The translations under genes were made by a program, and so were the position numbers. A DNA stretch of 64,000 nt, from contig CM028330.1 of the NCBI GenBank assembly GCA_016647705.1, positions 31,576,649 through 31,640,648 on the forward strand. The letters run 5' to 3'. Below the pieces are notes generated by a model. The model saw only the letters and a list, made by a program, of their open reading frames with translations, searched no databases and had not been told where the DNA came from. Shown here piece by piece: positions 12,852 through 25,257 of this stretch; within the stretch, counting starts at the first letter, position 1; each line of letters begins with the position of its first letter. The DNA comes from Eucommia ulmoides (lineage: Eukaryota > Streptophyta > Magnoliopsida > Garryales > Eucommiaceae).

Positions 12852-13894
12852 TAGCTAATATTTTCTTATCCAACAATTGTTCTTTTTTTCTTTAAATGTA
12901 GGACAATAAATATCAAATTACAACAAATATAAAAAATAAACTGAGCTATAACATTAACTAAAAATAAATATTTAAAATTCTAACATATTTATATCTATAT
13001 GTTATATTTAAAAGTGGAAGTCAAGGGTTGAGAATGAGCCACAATCAAGTATTATCAATCTCTCCAATCCTATCCTCCCTTTAAAATGAAGGGCTAAGAT
13101 TCAACCAAAACTCTTAATAGCTTTATTTATCACCTTCTCTCTCTTTTTATTTTTACAATTTATATAACAATAGAAATAATAATAACCACTACTTATTATT
13201 TATTATTATAATAATGACATAAAAAAATTTAGGTACAAAACTAATAACCTCTCACTCTACATTTTTACTATCCGTATAGTGAAAATCAGGTAATATTGGG
13301 ATTAATCAAGTAAAATATAAGTAATATTAGTTATAGTATTTTCTAGCTTGGCACTTTGTTTTATTTTTATTTATTTATTTATTTTGCATATTGCATATCC
13401 TTTATTTTTCTATTTTTGTTTCCTTTTTTTCCTAAATATATATTTTTAATTTTGTTCTTTTCTTTTTCCTATGTGGATTTTGATAGTGTGCGAAATTGCA
13501 TTAACTAATTGAAGCGACCAAAAAATAAATACAACAAATAAATATTTTATATTTACAAACCAAACACACCCCCAATTGTTAGCTCTTTTATTGTTTGATA
13601 ATTGACTCTCCACTAGTCTTACTGGCATAGCATTTTCGTACCTCGATAGTTTAAACATTAGTTATACTAGTAAAGAATGTACCAACATCATTTATATTAG
13701 TTCAAATATTAATTAGCAAGTATGTACAATTTATTAACAAAAATATAATAACTAAATCAAAATGTAAAAAAAAAAAAGAAAAAAATATCGATAATTATAT
13801 CGAAGTGTGAAAAAAATAAAACCTACCGATAGCTAGTGTATAGCGTGGGCATACAATCTAATAGGAAAAACTAAAATTGAAAACCTAACTATTG
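12852..13894. other. AT-rich intergenic sequence
   Basis: Nothing recognised. Homopolymer and AT-rich tracts dominate. Confidence 0.4.
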
Positions 13895-14270
13895 GACCTA
13901 GGGATATCAATTGTTTGGTTTCAAATAAAACTAAAATCAAAATCGTTAGACATATACCAAACCAAATCCACAGTTTTTTTTTTTTTTTTTAAACGGTTTT
14001 AAAACCGAATCATTTAAATTTATACAAAACTAAAACCAAAATTGTGAAACCGCGAAACCATTTAAGATGTTTTTAATTCTATAAAAAGCCAAAACCAAAA
14101 CCAAAATCAAAATCACAAAACTTCAGACTATTGTTTTTCATATATAAACACAAATATAACTAAAATATAAAACATAAATTTCAAAAAATAAAATCAAATT
14201 ACAAAACTATTAATTGTTACAATAAATATTTCTAACTATAATTAAAATTCAACAATTCTTAAAATAAATG
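13895..14270. repeat. Dispersed AACCAAAACC-type repeat, copy 1
   Basis: About 375 bp is homologous to 25258-25625. Both begin with a CTAGG(G/A)AT start, carry AAACCAAAACC words, a T-run plus AAACCG segment, and end with a shared ACAAAACTATTAATTGTT segment. The class is not identified. Confidence 0.6.
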
Positions 14271-16346
14271 ATTGTAACCGATTCCAGATCTAAAAAATTC
14301 TGATTTCAATGTTCATGAAAAATAGCCTGATTTGAATGTTCATTCCCAAGCTCTCTCTCATCTCTATCTCTCTCCCTCCATTTCCAGATCTGGAAAATTT
14401 TAGATCTAGAATTTTCCAGATTTGGAATAAATCATAGCGATGGCGTCGACGAGTGCAATAGTGAATAGAGGTTGAGTTCTGAATGATGATGGAATCGAGT
14501 TCACCCTTGTTGTTTATTCTTCTTCGTTTTCGCCGAATGGAGTTTATCTTTGTCGCAATCCCAAATCTGGAAAATATAGGTCTAAAATTTTGTAGATCTG
14601 GAATTGCCGTGAATATCCACAATGAACTACTTTGTTTGATGGGTTTGTGTTCGTGAATGTTTCATTTAGGTTGTGTTTTGTGGATGTTTATGTGATTTTG
14701 CTGAAATGTTTATACCAATTTGTCTTTTGTTGACCTTCTTCAATGATCTTGATTTGTTTTTTCGTGAATGGTTGCACCGGGGTTTAGATCTGTTTTGATT
14801 TTGTTTTTTTTTGTAAATGTTCGCTAAAAGATTTTGGATCTAATTTGATTTAGTTTTCGAGATGAATGTATTATTCGTAGTTGGTGAATTTTCATGCCGA
14901 TTTTGTTTATATTGATGTTAAGAGATTTTTGAGGTCTTAACTTGTTGTTTGTTGGTATTTTGATTGAATGTTCATGTGGTTTGATGAAATGTTTACACTG
15001 ATTTGTTTTTCGTTGATTTTAATTCTTTTCATTTTTTTTTATATTTTGAGTGATTTTGTTGAATTTTCATACCTACATAATAAAATTGGAAATGTATTCA
15101 TGTACTAAACAATTAACATTTACAAGAACAAAATCAAAACTAAAATGTATTAAAATGTTTAAAAATAACAGAATAAAAATGTGAATATTCACGTTTTAAT
15201 TTTTTACAGAATGATATTGTATGTAAATAATAGAAAAAAGATGATCAAAGAACAGATGACTATTTTCTAATAATCTTTGAGGACTAAAAACTTTATTATG
15301 TTAATTGAAGGTTCATTTTCTGATTTATATATCTCGTAAGGATTATATAATAAATTTTTCAAAAAGGAATATTAAAAACACAATTAAAAAACTGAAAATA
15401 AATAATAACCTTTAATATTTAAAGCCTATTTATTTATCCCCTTTTAACGTTTTATTTAAATAAACTTAAATATTATTTATAATCAATATAGTAATTTGAG
15501 TGAATTTAATTATTATTTATTACTAATATAGTAGTTTGAATAAATTTTATCATTGTAAGTTTTTCAAATGACTAGAGACATCACTGGAATTTACTCATAT
15601 AGTTCATCATTATTTTTATTATAATTAATTATATGTAACTTATATTTTTTTCGCCTTCTCTCTGTTGTACCATTTAATAAAATTCTCTCTCCATCTATTA
15701 ATTACATATAAAATTTATTAAATTCCATTTGAGAGTATTCCAATAATTTTTAATCAAATAATAGAAACTATTAAATAATATAAAAAAAGTCATCTTATAT
15801 TATTTTAAAACCATTATCTGAAAAACATAAAGTTAAACAATTTTAAAAAATCCTCTATGAATTGTTTACTTAATATTTACTATTTTGAAAAAATAAATAT
15901 TAGTCAACGTTAATAATTTTAGAGGTCGACATTAATAATTTTCTAGGTATTTTTTTTTTAACATTTCTCAATAAATTTATTTTTTCTATACTCTCATAAA
16001 ATATATTAGATATAAAATTAAACGATTAATTGTATCTACGTACAATATTCAATTTTTTTTCGACTTGCATATTATGTGAGTTTAAAACTAGTTAAATATA
16101 AATATAATGCATATTTTATAATAGACATTCAATATGATTTTTTTTTTAAATTTTAGAATAATGATTGTAACCACCCATGTTTCTCTATTTTTATTTTCAT
16201 CAATTAAAAAAAAAAAAAATTATTACGAAACGCATTTTTAATTTTCAAAATAAAATAGATTTTTCTTTCCATCTCAACCCATGGAAAAAGTAAAACTTTC
16301 CCGTGGTGTAATCCAAAAAGTAGTCCTCCTTCGCTATTCCAAAACC
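14271..16346. other. Intergenic region upstream of the aldolase gene
   Basis: It contains a T-rich stretch with repeated words such as GATTTTG and AATGTTCATG (14281-15060) and AT-rich sequence up to 16200. The minus-strand 110-residue frame at 14290-14622 has no recognisable domain. The region presumably includes the promoter and 5' leader of the aldolase gene; no core element can be placed with confidence. Confidence 0.4.
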
Positions 16347-17426
16347 ATGGCGACCCTCATTTGCCCCCCTTCTCTTTCTTCCTCAACCTTAAGAAATACC
16401 CTTCACTCTAATCGATCTTTCCTAACCCCCTTTCTGATCCACAAATCAATCTCTCATCCTATCTCAAACGAACCTCCCCAATTCAAGACCCTCAAAACCC
16501 TAAATTCACCACATTCACAATTTTCATCGTTTACCCATGTCATTCCTCTCCAATCCTCCGCCACCGCTTCCGCCACCACAACACCGATCCCGCAAACCCT
16601 CAAATCTAGCCTCAGAAACGGCGAGACCCTGTATGGCCTCTTCCTCCTTAGCTTCTCCCCTACCCTCGCCGAAATTGCTGGGCTCGCAGGCTACGATTTC
16701 GTGGTCGTCGATATGGAGCACGGTCACGGCGGCGTCTCCGACGCTCTCCCTTGCCTCCACGCGCTGGCGGCCACTCAAACTGCTGCGATCCTCCGCCTCC
16801 CCGAATGCTGCCCCACCTGGGCCAAGAAAGCCCTCGATCTCGGCCCCCAAGGTATCATGTTCCCCATGATCGAAAGCCAGAAATCGGCCCGGAAGGCCGT
16901 CTCGTACTGTCGATTCCCGCCGAATGGTGTCCGCGGATCGGCCCACACAGTCGTTCGGGCCTCCGGTTACGGCATCAACGCCGGCTATTTATCCAATTAC
17001 GAAGATGAGCTATTGATCATGTGCCAGGTCGAATCGGTAGACGGAGTGAAGAAGATCGAAGAGATCGCGGCCGTTGACGGGGTGGACTGCATCCAAATGG
17101 GGCCGTTGGATCTGAGCGCGAGCATGGGCTACCTGTGGGACCCGGGGAACAAGAAGGTGAGGGAGATGATGAGGACGGCGGAAAAGGCGGTTCTGGGCAA
17201 GAAGGGCGGTGCCGACGGTGGGGCCTACTTGAGTGGCTTCGCTATGCCACACGACAGTCCGGATGACCTAAGAAAAAGAGGGTATCACATGGTGTCGGGA
17301 GCGGTGGACGTCGGGTTGTTCAGGAGTGCAGCCGTGGAGGATGTCAAGAAGTTCAAGATAAATTTATCGGCGGTGGATTCTGACGATGAAAGCGAGAATG
17401 GTGATGAGAAGTACTGGAGTGAATAA
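16347..17426 (+). CDS. HpcH/HpaI-type aldolase, plastid-targeted (AT4G10750-like)
   Basis: The product is a metal-dependent class II aldolase of the HpcH/HpaI family (TIM barrel, phosphoenolpyruvate/pyruvate-binding), which cleaves or forms 4-hydroxy-2-oxoacids; the plant substrate is not established as far as I know. Counting from the upstream ATG at 16281 (381 residues), His147 (VVVDMEHGHG), Arg172 (ILRLPE), Glu251 (QVES) and Asp277 (GPLDLSASMG) have exactly the spacing of HpaI His45, Arg70, Glu149 and Asp175. I prefer the second ATG at 16347 (359 residues): its context ACCATGGCG is strong, and the Ser/Thr-rich start MATLICPPSLSSSTLR looks like a chloroplast transit peptide. The first ATG would add 22 basic residues. 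The gene is intronless. The acidic C-terminal tail (SDDESENGDEKYWSE) follows the barrel. GC is higher than in the surroundings, as expected for coding sequence. Both antisense frames are shadows. Confidence 0.92.
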   Translation: MATLICPPSLSSSTLRNTLHSNRSFLTPFLIHKSISHPISNEPPQFKTLKTLNSPHSQFSSFTHVIPLQSSATASATTTPIPQTLKSSLRNGETLYGLFLLSFSPTLAEIAGLAGYDFVVVDMEHGHGGVSDALPCLHALAATQTAAILRLPECCPTWAKKALDLGPQGIMFPMIESQKSARKAVSYCRFPPNGVRGSAHTVVRASGYGINAGYLSNYEDELLIMCQVESVDGVKKIEEIAAVDGVDCIQMGPLDLSASMGYLWDPGNKKVREMMRTAEKAVLGKKGGADGGAYLSGFAMPHDSPDDLRKRGYHMVSGAVDVGLFRSAAVEDVKKFKINLSAVDSDDESENGDEKYWSE

Positions 17427-18300
17427 AGGTCATTTTCATTTTCTTTTTGTGGTTTGTTTTCTCACTTTTTCTTTTGAGCCGGGGGGGGGGGTGGTAAACA
17501 ATGGTATGTTGATGTGGATGAAAGATTTTTGGGTATGAATGTGTATTTTTTTTTTTTTTATTATTATTATTTTCTTCAAACAAACAGATAGGAGTAGATT
17601 TTGAATACTAAAACTCCTACTAGTAACACACATTAGATATCCTCTAATCTACAAGTCTTAGGTTATAAATGTGTATACTTGCGGCATCAGTAAGATGTCT
17701 TGTGCGATATAAAATCAATGAAAAAAAGGAAAGAAAAAAAATCTTCCTTCGGCATGTCAAAGATTTAAGTTTGATGAATAAAAAAAAAAATGAATTGGTG
17801 GATTTTTTATAAAGTTAATTTTTTTACTTATACAAGTTATTAATTATAGTGATTTTTATGTAATAAAGTGATTTAATATTTTTAAAATAATTATTAAATT
17901 TTTAATAAAAGTATTGTAGTCGGTGAATTGGATAAATAGTGGATTGCAAAAGTTGAGTTTACATAAAAAAAAAAAAAAAAAAAAAAAATAAAAATAAAAT
18001 AAATAAATAAAAAAAATAAAAAATAAATAACCCTTAAAAAAAAAAAGCTTTTTTCTTATAGCATGATCCATAAGTGGAAGTGGCATATCAGTGCTCAAGC
18101 TTTTTGACTTCGACGCTAATCGATAAATAGAAGCAACATTTGATTCATATTGAGCAACTTTAGCATTGAAAAAATAGATTAGTATGCAAGTTTGTTTGTT
18201 TTTTTTTTTTTTCGAATAACAAACATTTTGTTATGTTTTACAATTACAAATTTAGGAGTATGAGAAAATCATGGATAGAAAGTTGTTTATTAGTATATGA
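17427..18300. other. Aldolase 3' flank, low complexity
   Basis: T-rich and A-rich tracts, including an A run around 17966-17988 followed by AAATA repeats to about 18030, and a G run at 17480-17490. No gene is recognised. Confidence 0.5.
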
Positions 18301-18521
18301 ACCGGATCGCAAAATTCTGTAGTTAAGTGTGTTTGAGCGAGAATAATTCTAAAACGGGTGAGAAGACTTTGTTTTCGTTGTTGTTATTGGTTGAGAAGAA
18401 GCATTGTAACCGGATCGCAAAACTCTGTAGTTAAGTGTGTTTGAGTGAGAGTAATTCTAAAAGGGGTGAGAAGGCTTTGTTTTCAATGTTGTTATTGGTT
18501 GGGAAAAAGCATTGTAACACT
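18301..18521 (+). repeat. Two tandem 5S-rRNA-derived units
   Basis: Two units with a period of about 108 bp (starts at 18301 and 18409) each open with ACCGGATCGCAAAA followed by CTGTAGTTAAGTGTGTTTGA and GGGTGAGAAG. The order and spacing match the 3' half of plant 5S rRNA (CACCGGATCCCATCAGAACT, then GCAGTTAAGCGTGCTTGGGC, then GGATGGGTGACC), with many C-to-T type changes. The 5' third and the 3' end of 5S are absent. This could be degenerate 5S repeats, a Cassandra-type TRIM remnant or a 5S-derived SINE. It is not a functional 5S gene. Confidence 0.6.
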
Positions 18522-19926
18522 TGTTTGGTTGAACGGAATCAGGGTGGAATAAAATCGTCATTCCACCGTTGATTCTAATTCTATTGTTTGGTTGTCTAAT
18601 GGAATAAAAAATTTGATTCTAGTGCAATAAAAATCAACAGAATGGTATTCTATAGTTCATGGGTTGGAATTAGCCCAACTCATTGGGGGAAAAAAAATCC
18701 ACAAAAGTCATCTTTAACCAAACTCCCGATTCTATTCATCCAACTCTTGATCAATCGATTCGTTTCTAGATCTTCAGCCATCACCACCTTCGTTTCTTAG
18801 ATCTTCAGCCATCGTCGCTTTGTTTCTCAACCATCGCCGTTTCGTTGCTTTGTTTCTTAGCCATTGACGCAATTGTGATGCTGTTTGTGATTCATCTATC
18901 CAAGGAAGTAAGGTTCATTCTCCAATTCTATTTGTGATTCATCCAATATAAGCACACCCCATATAAATTTGATTGTGATTCATCTAATTGTGATTCGCCA
19001 AATTAAACTGGCTCACATGTTGAATTTTTTTACTTCCAATTTTCTTATATCATTATTTTGGATTTGCCTATTTTTTGTATACATATAACTTCCGTTAAAA
19101 ATGATGTTGGATTTGTCGTTTCAATGTTCATATTAATGTTTTTTGTTTACTATCCATGGCTTACACAATGTTTAGATTGATGTCTTTTCAATGTTCAGTT
19201 TCTTGGCTTACCTAACCTTTTTAGCATCTTTATCTACAATATTTAGATTAATGTTGTTTGTTTATTGTTCTGGGTTTCTTGTTCTCATCTTTGTGTAGTT
19301 GGGAAGCTATGTCATTTGGTTTTGGAACATTCCCCCAATTTTTTACGTTTTTGTTTTGTTTTCCAAGTAATGAATCTCACATTACATGCATGTTTATTCC
19401 TGGAGTTCAAAAATAGAGGGGTTTGAGTCATTAGGCCTTACGTTAAGGGGTTTCTAACCATTACAATCCTCCAATTTACTCTTCTTTATTAACCTTGGAT
19501 AATGCAATATATTTTAAATTAATTCATTAGGTCATCGCATTTTCTCTTCTATCTTTTTCTCTGTCTCTCTCCCTTAAGATATTGTAAATTAATTCTGATC
19601 GTTGGATCAAAATTTGATCTAAAGGTAAAAAATGTCTAAAGTAAAAATATATCCCGATTTATATCAACTTTTGGATAAAAGTTGATACCCTTGTTTTATT
19701 AATTTTGATATGTGGTCAACAAAAATTTGTAACTATACACATGCATTGATTATACACAATTTATCTTGCTCGTTAGTTTCTACAAATTTTGATGATTAAT
19801 GTCATGCGAATATGAAGACAGTATATGTTTATCAAGACAAAGATATGTTCTTAATTTTCGTAATAATTGAAAAAAGTTGATGGAACGTATCTATGAAAGT
19901 GATGGTAATTGTATGTGTTTACTTAC
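18522..19926 (+). other. 5' part of Harbinger-like element, probable
   Basis: This lies upstream of the transposase remnant. The word CACTTGTTTGGTTGAACGG near 18531 follows a TAA and resembles termini of plant PIF/Harbinger elements, but the matching right end was not found. Coding in this stretch is too decayed to delimit. Confidence 0.35.
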
Positions 19927-20171
19927 AATGGATCGATGTACTTTTACTATTTTATATAGTAGACTTGTAGAAGTAGTTTCAGATCGAGTAAACATTTATT
20001 AGTAGATGGATAAGTAGTAATGTTTCTTGAAATTTTAGCTTATTACGTAAAGAACAGAGTCATACAAAGGGGCTTTAAAAGGTCTGTGAAGACAATTAGT
20101 AGGTACTTTCATGATATGTTACATGCGATAATACGATTACAACAAAAATTACTGAAAATAGCTGAGCTTCT

Positions 20172-23100
20172 TGACGCGCCCCGATTTTCCGAAAGAAAAA
20201 GAATATGAAACATTAAAGAGTAAAAGGAAAAAGTTTTTTTTAAAGTGTCGGTTTTCTAAACAAAAAAAATACTTAAGCTGTTTTACAAAATAAGGAGTCG
20301 CCACCTAGTATTGGATTAAAATGGTATGCTAGGTCACTGAAATTTAGAAAAACAATTTAAAGGCCTAAGTCAAAATTGACACCAATAATCATGGTCAAAC
20401 CAAAGATTCATTTAAAGAGTTTGGGGGGTCGGTTACGCTCGGGAAAGGTGTTAGGCACTCCAAGACGCCTATCCAAAAACGGTACCTTATGTCCAATTAA
20501 ATCCAATTAATTTAAGTGTGAACGCTTTATTTTATTTTCAAATCTTTTCATTCTTATGAAATCTTGTTGCTATTTTTTAAAAATAAGATGGGACAAGTTT
20601 TTGTATTTTTGGGAATGTTCTCCCGATATGATTTCTTATCAAATATTAGGGATTCGATAAGGATGGTCCTTGGGGGGTGAATTTATATATGTTTATGAGA
20701 GGTTTCATTAATTTAAATTGACAAACTAAAATAAGTGAATGATTATGAAAATACGAATGTAAAAACTAACGTGATATGAATTATATTTTATTCATGCAAA
20801 AGTGACCTAAAAAACTAATTATATGATTTTTAAGCAAGAAATGTTTTAACTTAAGTATGCCAATGCAAAATGGTATGAATACGAGAATTAATCAGGGAAT
20901 ACTACATGAAGTAATGTGATTATGCGTGACAATGATTTATTTTTTTAATATATATGAAAAAAGTGCCAGTGGTGTACATGTCGTGACTAAATGAGAAGAA
21001 GTGGCATGAATTATGGATTCTAAAAAAAACCTATATGTTGGCCCAGTAGAATACCCAAGAGGGGGGTGGGGTGAATTAGGTAATTAAAAATAATCAGAAT
21101 AAAATTCAATAAATATAATAATTAATTTTATGCCTAAATTAATTATTATTTTTATATCACAGCGAAATAAATCAATTAATTAGGTGCACACCCAAACAAC
21201 AAAAATAATAAAGTAATAATGCAACACACCAAGATATATCCTGATTCACCAAGCTACTCTTGGTTAGTCTAGTCCTCTGAGCTCCACGGAGATTCACTTC
21301 CACTAATTCTTAAGATCCCTTTAAAGGTAGGAACCAAACCCGTACACCGATTCTTTTACAAGCTCAGAATCAACCTTTACAATTTCCTTTTCTAAGGCTA
21401 AAGAATAACTTATACTTTTTCCAGACTCAAGAATAACCTATCTTTTTATAGGCTAAAGATTAACCTAATTCTTTTTATCACTACGGCTCAAGAATCAAAA
21501 CCTCACACAACACTCCAAGTATCCTTTTCATAGGTAAGGATGAAACCTTTACAATTCACTCACAATGCAATTCTTATCTAGGAAGAATCACTACCTCAAT
21601 CTCTTTACAGGAAGAGACTGAAACTTAGCTACCATTGATTAAATATTCCCAGTGATATTTAATCTGTCACAACTCACCAATACACAAATTGATAAGAAGT
21701 AAATCTCACTCAGGAGCTTCTACCATCCCAGATAAATAATAACTCAATTAATATCCCAACTAGTGATAGAAAAATGTGAGATACATAAACAAGATATGGG
21801 TAGTAAATTGGAGCACGTAATCAGATTTAAGAAACTGTTTATAAAAATATTTTCTTCAAAAATCAGAAACAATTTCTAAGATTAATTTCCAAATATAGAA
21901 TAATAAATAAAACGTTAAGCAATATGGAAAGATCTCGCCCGGAATCCATAGAAATAATGATTAGAACAATGTAACTTTTAATCTGGTAGCAGTAAAGATA
22001 AATAACAATTGATCTTCAAGATCGTCTCTTAGAAAAACTCACAATATTTCGGATGGATAACTCTTATAAAAGCTCACAATATGATATGATATAATTTCTC
22101 TCTTGTTTACTGCTTAATTACTAATGAAATTCGCAGGTCTATTTAAAGGCACATGTAATCAGTCTTCTAACGGCTAGTTTACAAGTATCATGATAATAAA
22201 ATACTCTTATAGACTCTTTATAACATAGAGACTTCATTTACGTTCAATTTCACTTAAAAATAACTTTCAAATCTTTCAATTAAATCTCCAAAGTATTTCT
22301 CAATCTCAATTAATAAGCATAGAAACTATTTCAAGTACCAAATTGAGAAATATTAATATTTAATGTACCAAATTAATAGGATTTAACTAATATATGAACC
22401 ATATCTTAAATATCATCAAATTCCTTAAATCTCTCTCAAATCCTAACAAAAAATGGCTACCTTTAGATATGATTTTCGATCAAACATTATCCTGAAATAG
22501 AGTCATCAGTCGACTAGGAGATTCAGTATGTAGCCCATGCACTTGATCGGTTGACTGCTCGGTCAACTCGCAGATTCAGAGAGTTTGTTAAGCTTCCACC
22601 GGTCGATCGACTTGCAGATTCAGAGAGTTTGTCAAGCTTCTACCGGTCGACTGCTCGGTCGACTCCTCCCTTCTGGATCTTTTCTCTGATCTCGTTTTAT
22701 ACTTTTTATCTTTTATATTTTCGCCCCTTTAACTAATTTATTTTCTCAATTAGCCCCACTAACTTTCTCAAATTCCATTTTAACCATTTATAAATATTTT
22801 TTTTCAAATATACATAGGAGCAAATAAATTCATCTCAACAAAACACACATAAATAATAAAAATGTTTTGTGCTGTGTATGTTCCTAAATGGGATATTAAG
22901 AGTTGAAATTTACTTGAGTTGTTTTTCCTAATTTCTTTAAACTCTTAAATCTTCAACTTCATCATTTATCATCCATTTAATTTGACATCTTCATCATTGG
23001 AACCTTAAATCACTGAAATACTCAATTAAAACATTAGTTACATCAAAACATCAATACTTAATTGTTCATCAAAATCTTAGGATCAACACTATACGTATGA

Positions 23101-24672
23101 AATAAAAAGGTGTAAGTAGTAAAAATGTCCTAAACATGTCGTCTAAATGACACAAGAAATAAATATGGATTACAAAGTTTAAAAGAAACTATATGTAACG
23201 AAAAAAAGTATAAGTGGTGAAAGTGTCATAACATACCGTCTAAATGATAAAGGAAATAAATGTGCGAGATGGATGCAAATAATGTCTATTTAAGTTTGCT
23301 CAATTAATTCAAAGAAATCCCGATCTAAAATTTCCTCAAATTTTATGGAGATGAGAATTGAGGGAGGATCGTGGAAACAAAATTGTCAGAATTAATCTTT
23401 TCAAAGCTTAAGCGAAATCCCACGAAAAGGTTTACCGAGGGAAGAAATTTTCTAATACCAATCGTTTCTAAATTCCACTCTAGTTGGAGCATTAAAATGA
23501 GGTTATGGAAAACTCTCATACGATTCATCGAGTCGTCAGATTCATCCTAACGTTCATAAGGATTAATTCCCACAATCTAATATTTTTATTATTTTTTTGG
23601 ATTTTTATATTTTTTACGGTTTTTTATAACAAGGATAAAATAAAATAAAAATAAAGAAAAACACAAAAAATAAAGAATGAAAATGTCATTCACCTAATGC
23701 TCAGAGATTAAGTTTAAGCACGAAAAATCCATCTTAGTGTTTTCATAGGATCATCGGACTACTTACTTTTTTTTTTTTTTTTTTTTAATTGCGACAAATA
23801 AAAAGAATGTGAAAATAATATAAACAAGAAAAAAATAGCGAGATATGAGTATCATTCTCTAACGCTCAAAGGTTCAAATTGAGAATGGGGAACTTCATCT
23901 CAATGTTTTCATCGAGTCATCGAATAATTGAAAGAAATAAACCTATAGGAATTTAAATTATGAGAAAAAGAAATAAGCTGAAAAATAATTAAAAATCAGA
24001 AAAACATACCTGTTCTAGCCAAGATTTCGATGCTCGGGTTTTATCTCTCTTGCGGACAGCTTCTTGAAAGGGTTTTCGATGAGAAACACTTTTTTAGGGG
24101 TTATTCCTCCCAATTTTTTAATAAATAAATTAAGAGGAGGATGGTCCTATTTATAGAGAAAGATGTAGAATGAAAACCCCTAGGAAACCCTAAAAACTAG
24201 GTTTGGCTGCCTAAAGCCCAGTCCAAATTGGATAAGAAAAGGGCAAATTAAAAAAAAGAGAAGGAAAAGAATTTTCTAGACCACTAGGCGTGTGAAAATC
24301 ATGCGCCCTTTCCCTTTTTTTTCTACGGTTGCCACGTGGAAACAGGGCACATCCGTTATTTTTTGTTTTTTCTTGCTCGACTGACATTATGAGGTGGGAG
24401 CCGCCTCCACTCTCTCTCTTCTAGCAAACAAGGGGCCCACATCTCCCTTTCTCTCTCTTTCTGTCTTTCTCTATTTCCCACTTTCTTTCTCTATCTCACA
24501 ATTTTTCTCTCTCCCTCTCATTCTTTCTTCTTTTTTTCCCTTATTTCATCTTTTTTCTTTTTTATTTTGTTTTCTTTATTTTTTTATTTTTTAAATTTAT
24601 GAAAAGTAAACTAAAATAAACTATAAAATAAAACCAAAATTTTTGCGGGACGGTCAAAATGCCGTGTCTACA
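20172..24672. mobile_element. LTR (probably solo) inside the Harbinger transposase
   Basis: It runs from TGACGCGCCCCGATTTTCCG to ...ATGCCGTGTCTACA. It contains GGAGTCGCCACCTAG and GGGTCGGTTACGCTCGG, words I recognise from abundant plant gypsy-type LTRs. Without the nested LTR at 21036-23088 it is about 2.4 kb. The flanks are CTTCT (20167-20171) and CCTAT (24673-24677), an imperfect duplication. No coding, PBS or second LTR is seen, so solo LTR is the simplest reading. A CT-rich stretch lies at 24405-24595. Confidence 0.65.
21036..23088 (-). mobile_element. Solo LTR, copia-like (family 3, copy B)
   Basis: The 2,053 bp unit runs from TGTTGGCCCAGTAGAATACC to ...AGGATCAACA with a perfect TSD CTATA (21031-21035 and 23089-23093). 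It lies inside the LTR at 20172-24672. TATA-like TATTTAAAG is at 22140-22148. GTCGAC-type palindromes run from 22509 to about 22675, including GTCGATCGAC at 22602-22611. No internal region is present. The 61-residue frame at 22551-22736 is just the palindrome-rich stretch. Confidence 0.85.
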
Positions 24673-25257
24673 CCTATACCTCAAGACACAATGGATTAGA
24701 GATAGAAGTAGTTCAAGGTAAATATTTTATCAAAATATAGCTAAAATAGTTTATTTATTATTTTTAAATGTAGTTTTTAATGAAATTCACTTTACTTGTC
24801 TATAGAATTGTATCGATGCATTAGATGGGACATACATCAAGGTGAGAGTATCTTTAGTAGATAGACCTAGATACCGCAATAGGAAGGAGAAATTGCCACA
24901 AACATATTAGTTATATGCTCTCAAGATGAGAAATTTATATATGTTCTACTGGGATGGGAAGGATCGATTGTTGATGGTAGAGTTCTTAGAGATGCCTTAA
25001 GTAGGAGGAATAGTTTGAGAGTCCCAAATGGTAAGTTAGGCTAATAAACAATATGTATACTAAACAATTTGATATAAATTATTAAATTTAGCTTAATATT
25101 ATTTTATACCATATAGGTTTCCATTATCTTGTCAATGTTGGGTACAAAAATTGTGAAGGCTTTCTTGCCCCATATTTTGGCTAACGTTATCATCTTGATG
25201 AGTGAAGGGAAGGACACCAACCACGCACCCTAGAAGTGTCTTTTAACATGAAACACA

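Noticed and set aside
14290-14622. 110-residue minus-strand frame
   Set aside because: No recognisable domain; built from repeated AGATCTGGAAAAT-like words.
16524-17252. Several frames overlapping the aldolase gene
   Set aside because: Shadows of a well-supported coding sequence with intact active site.
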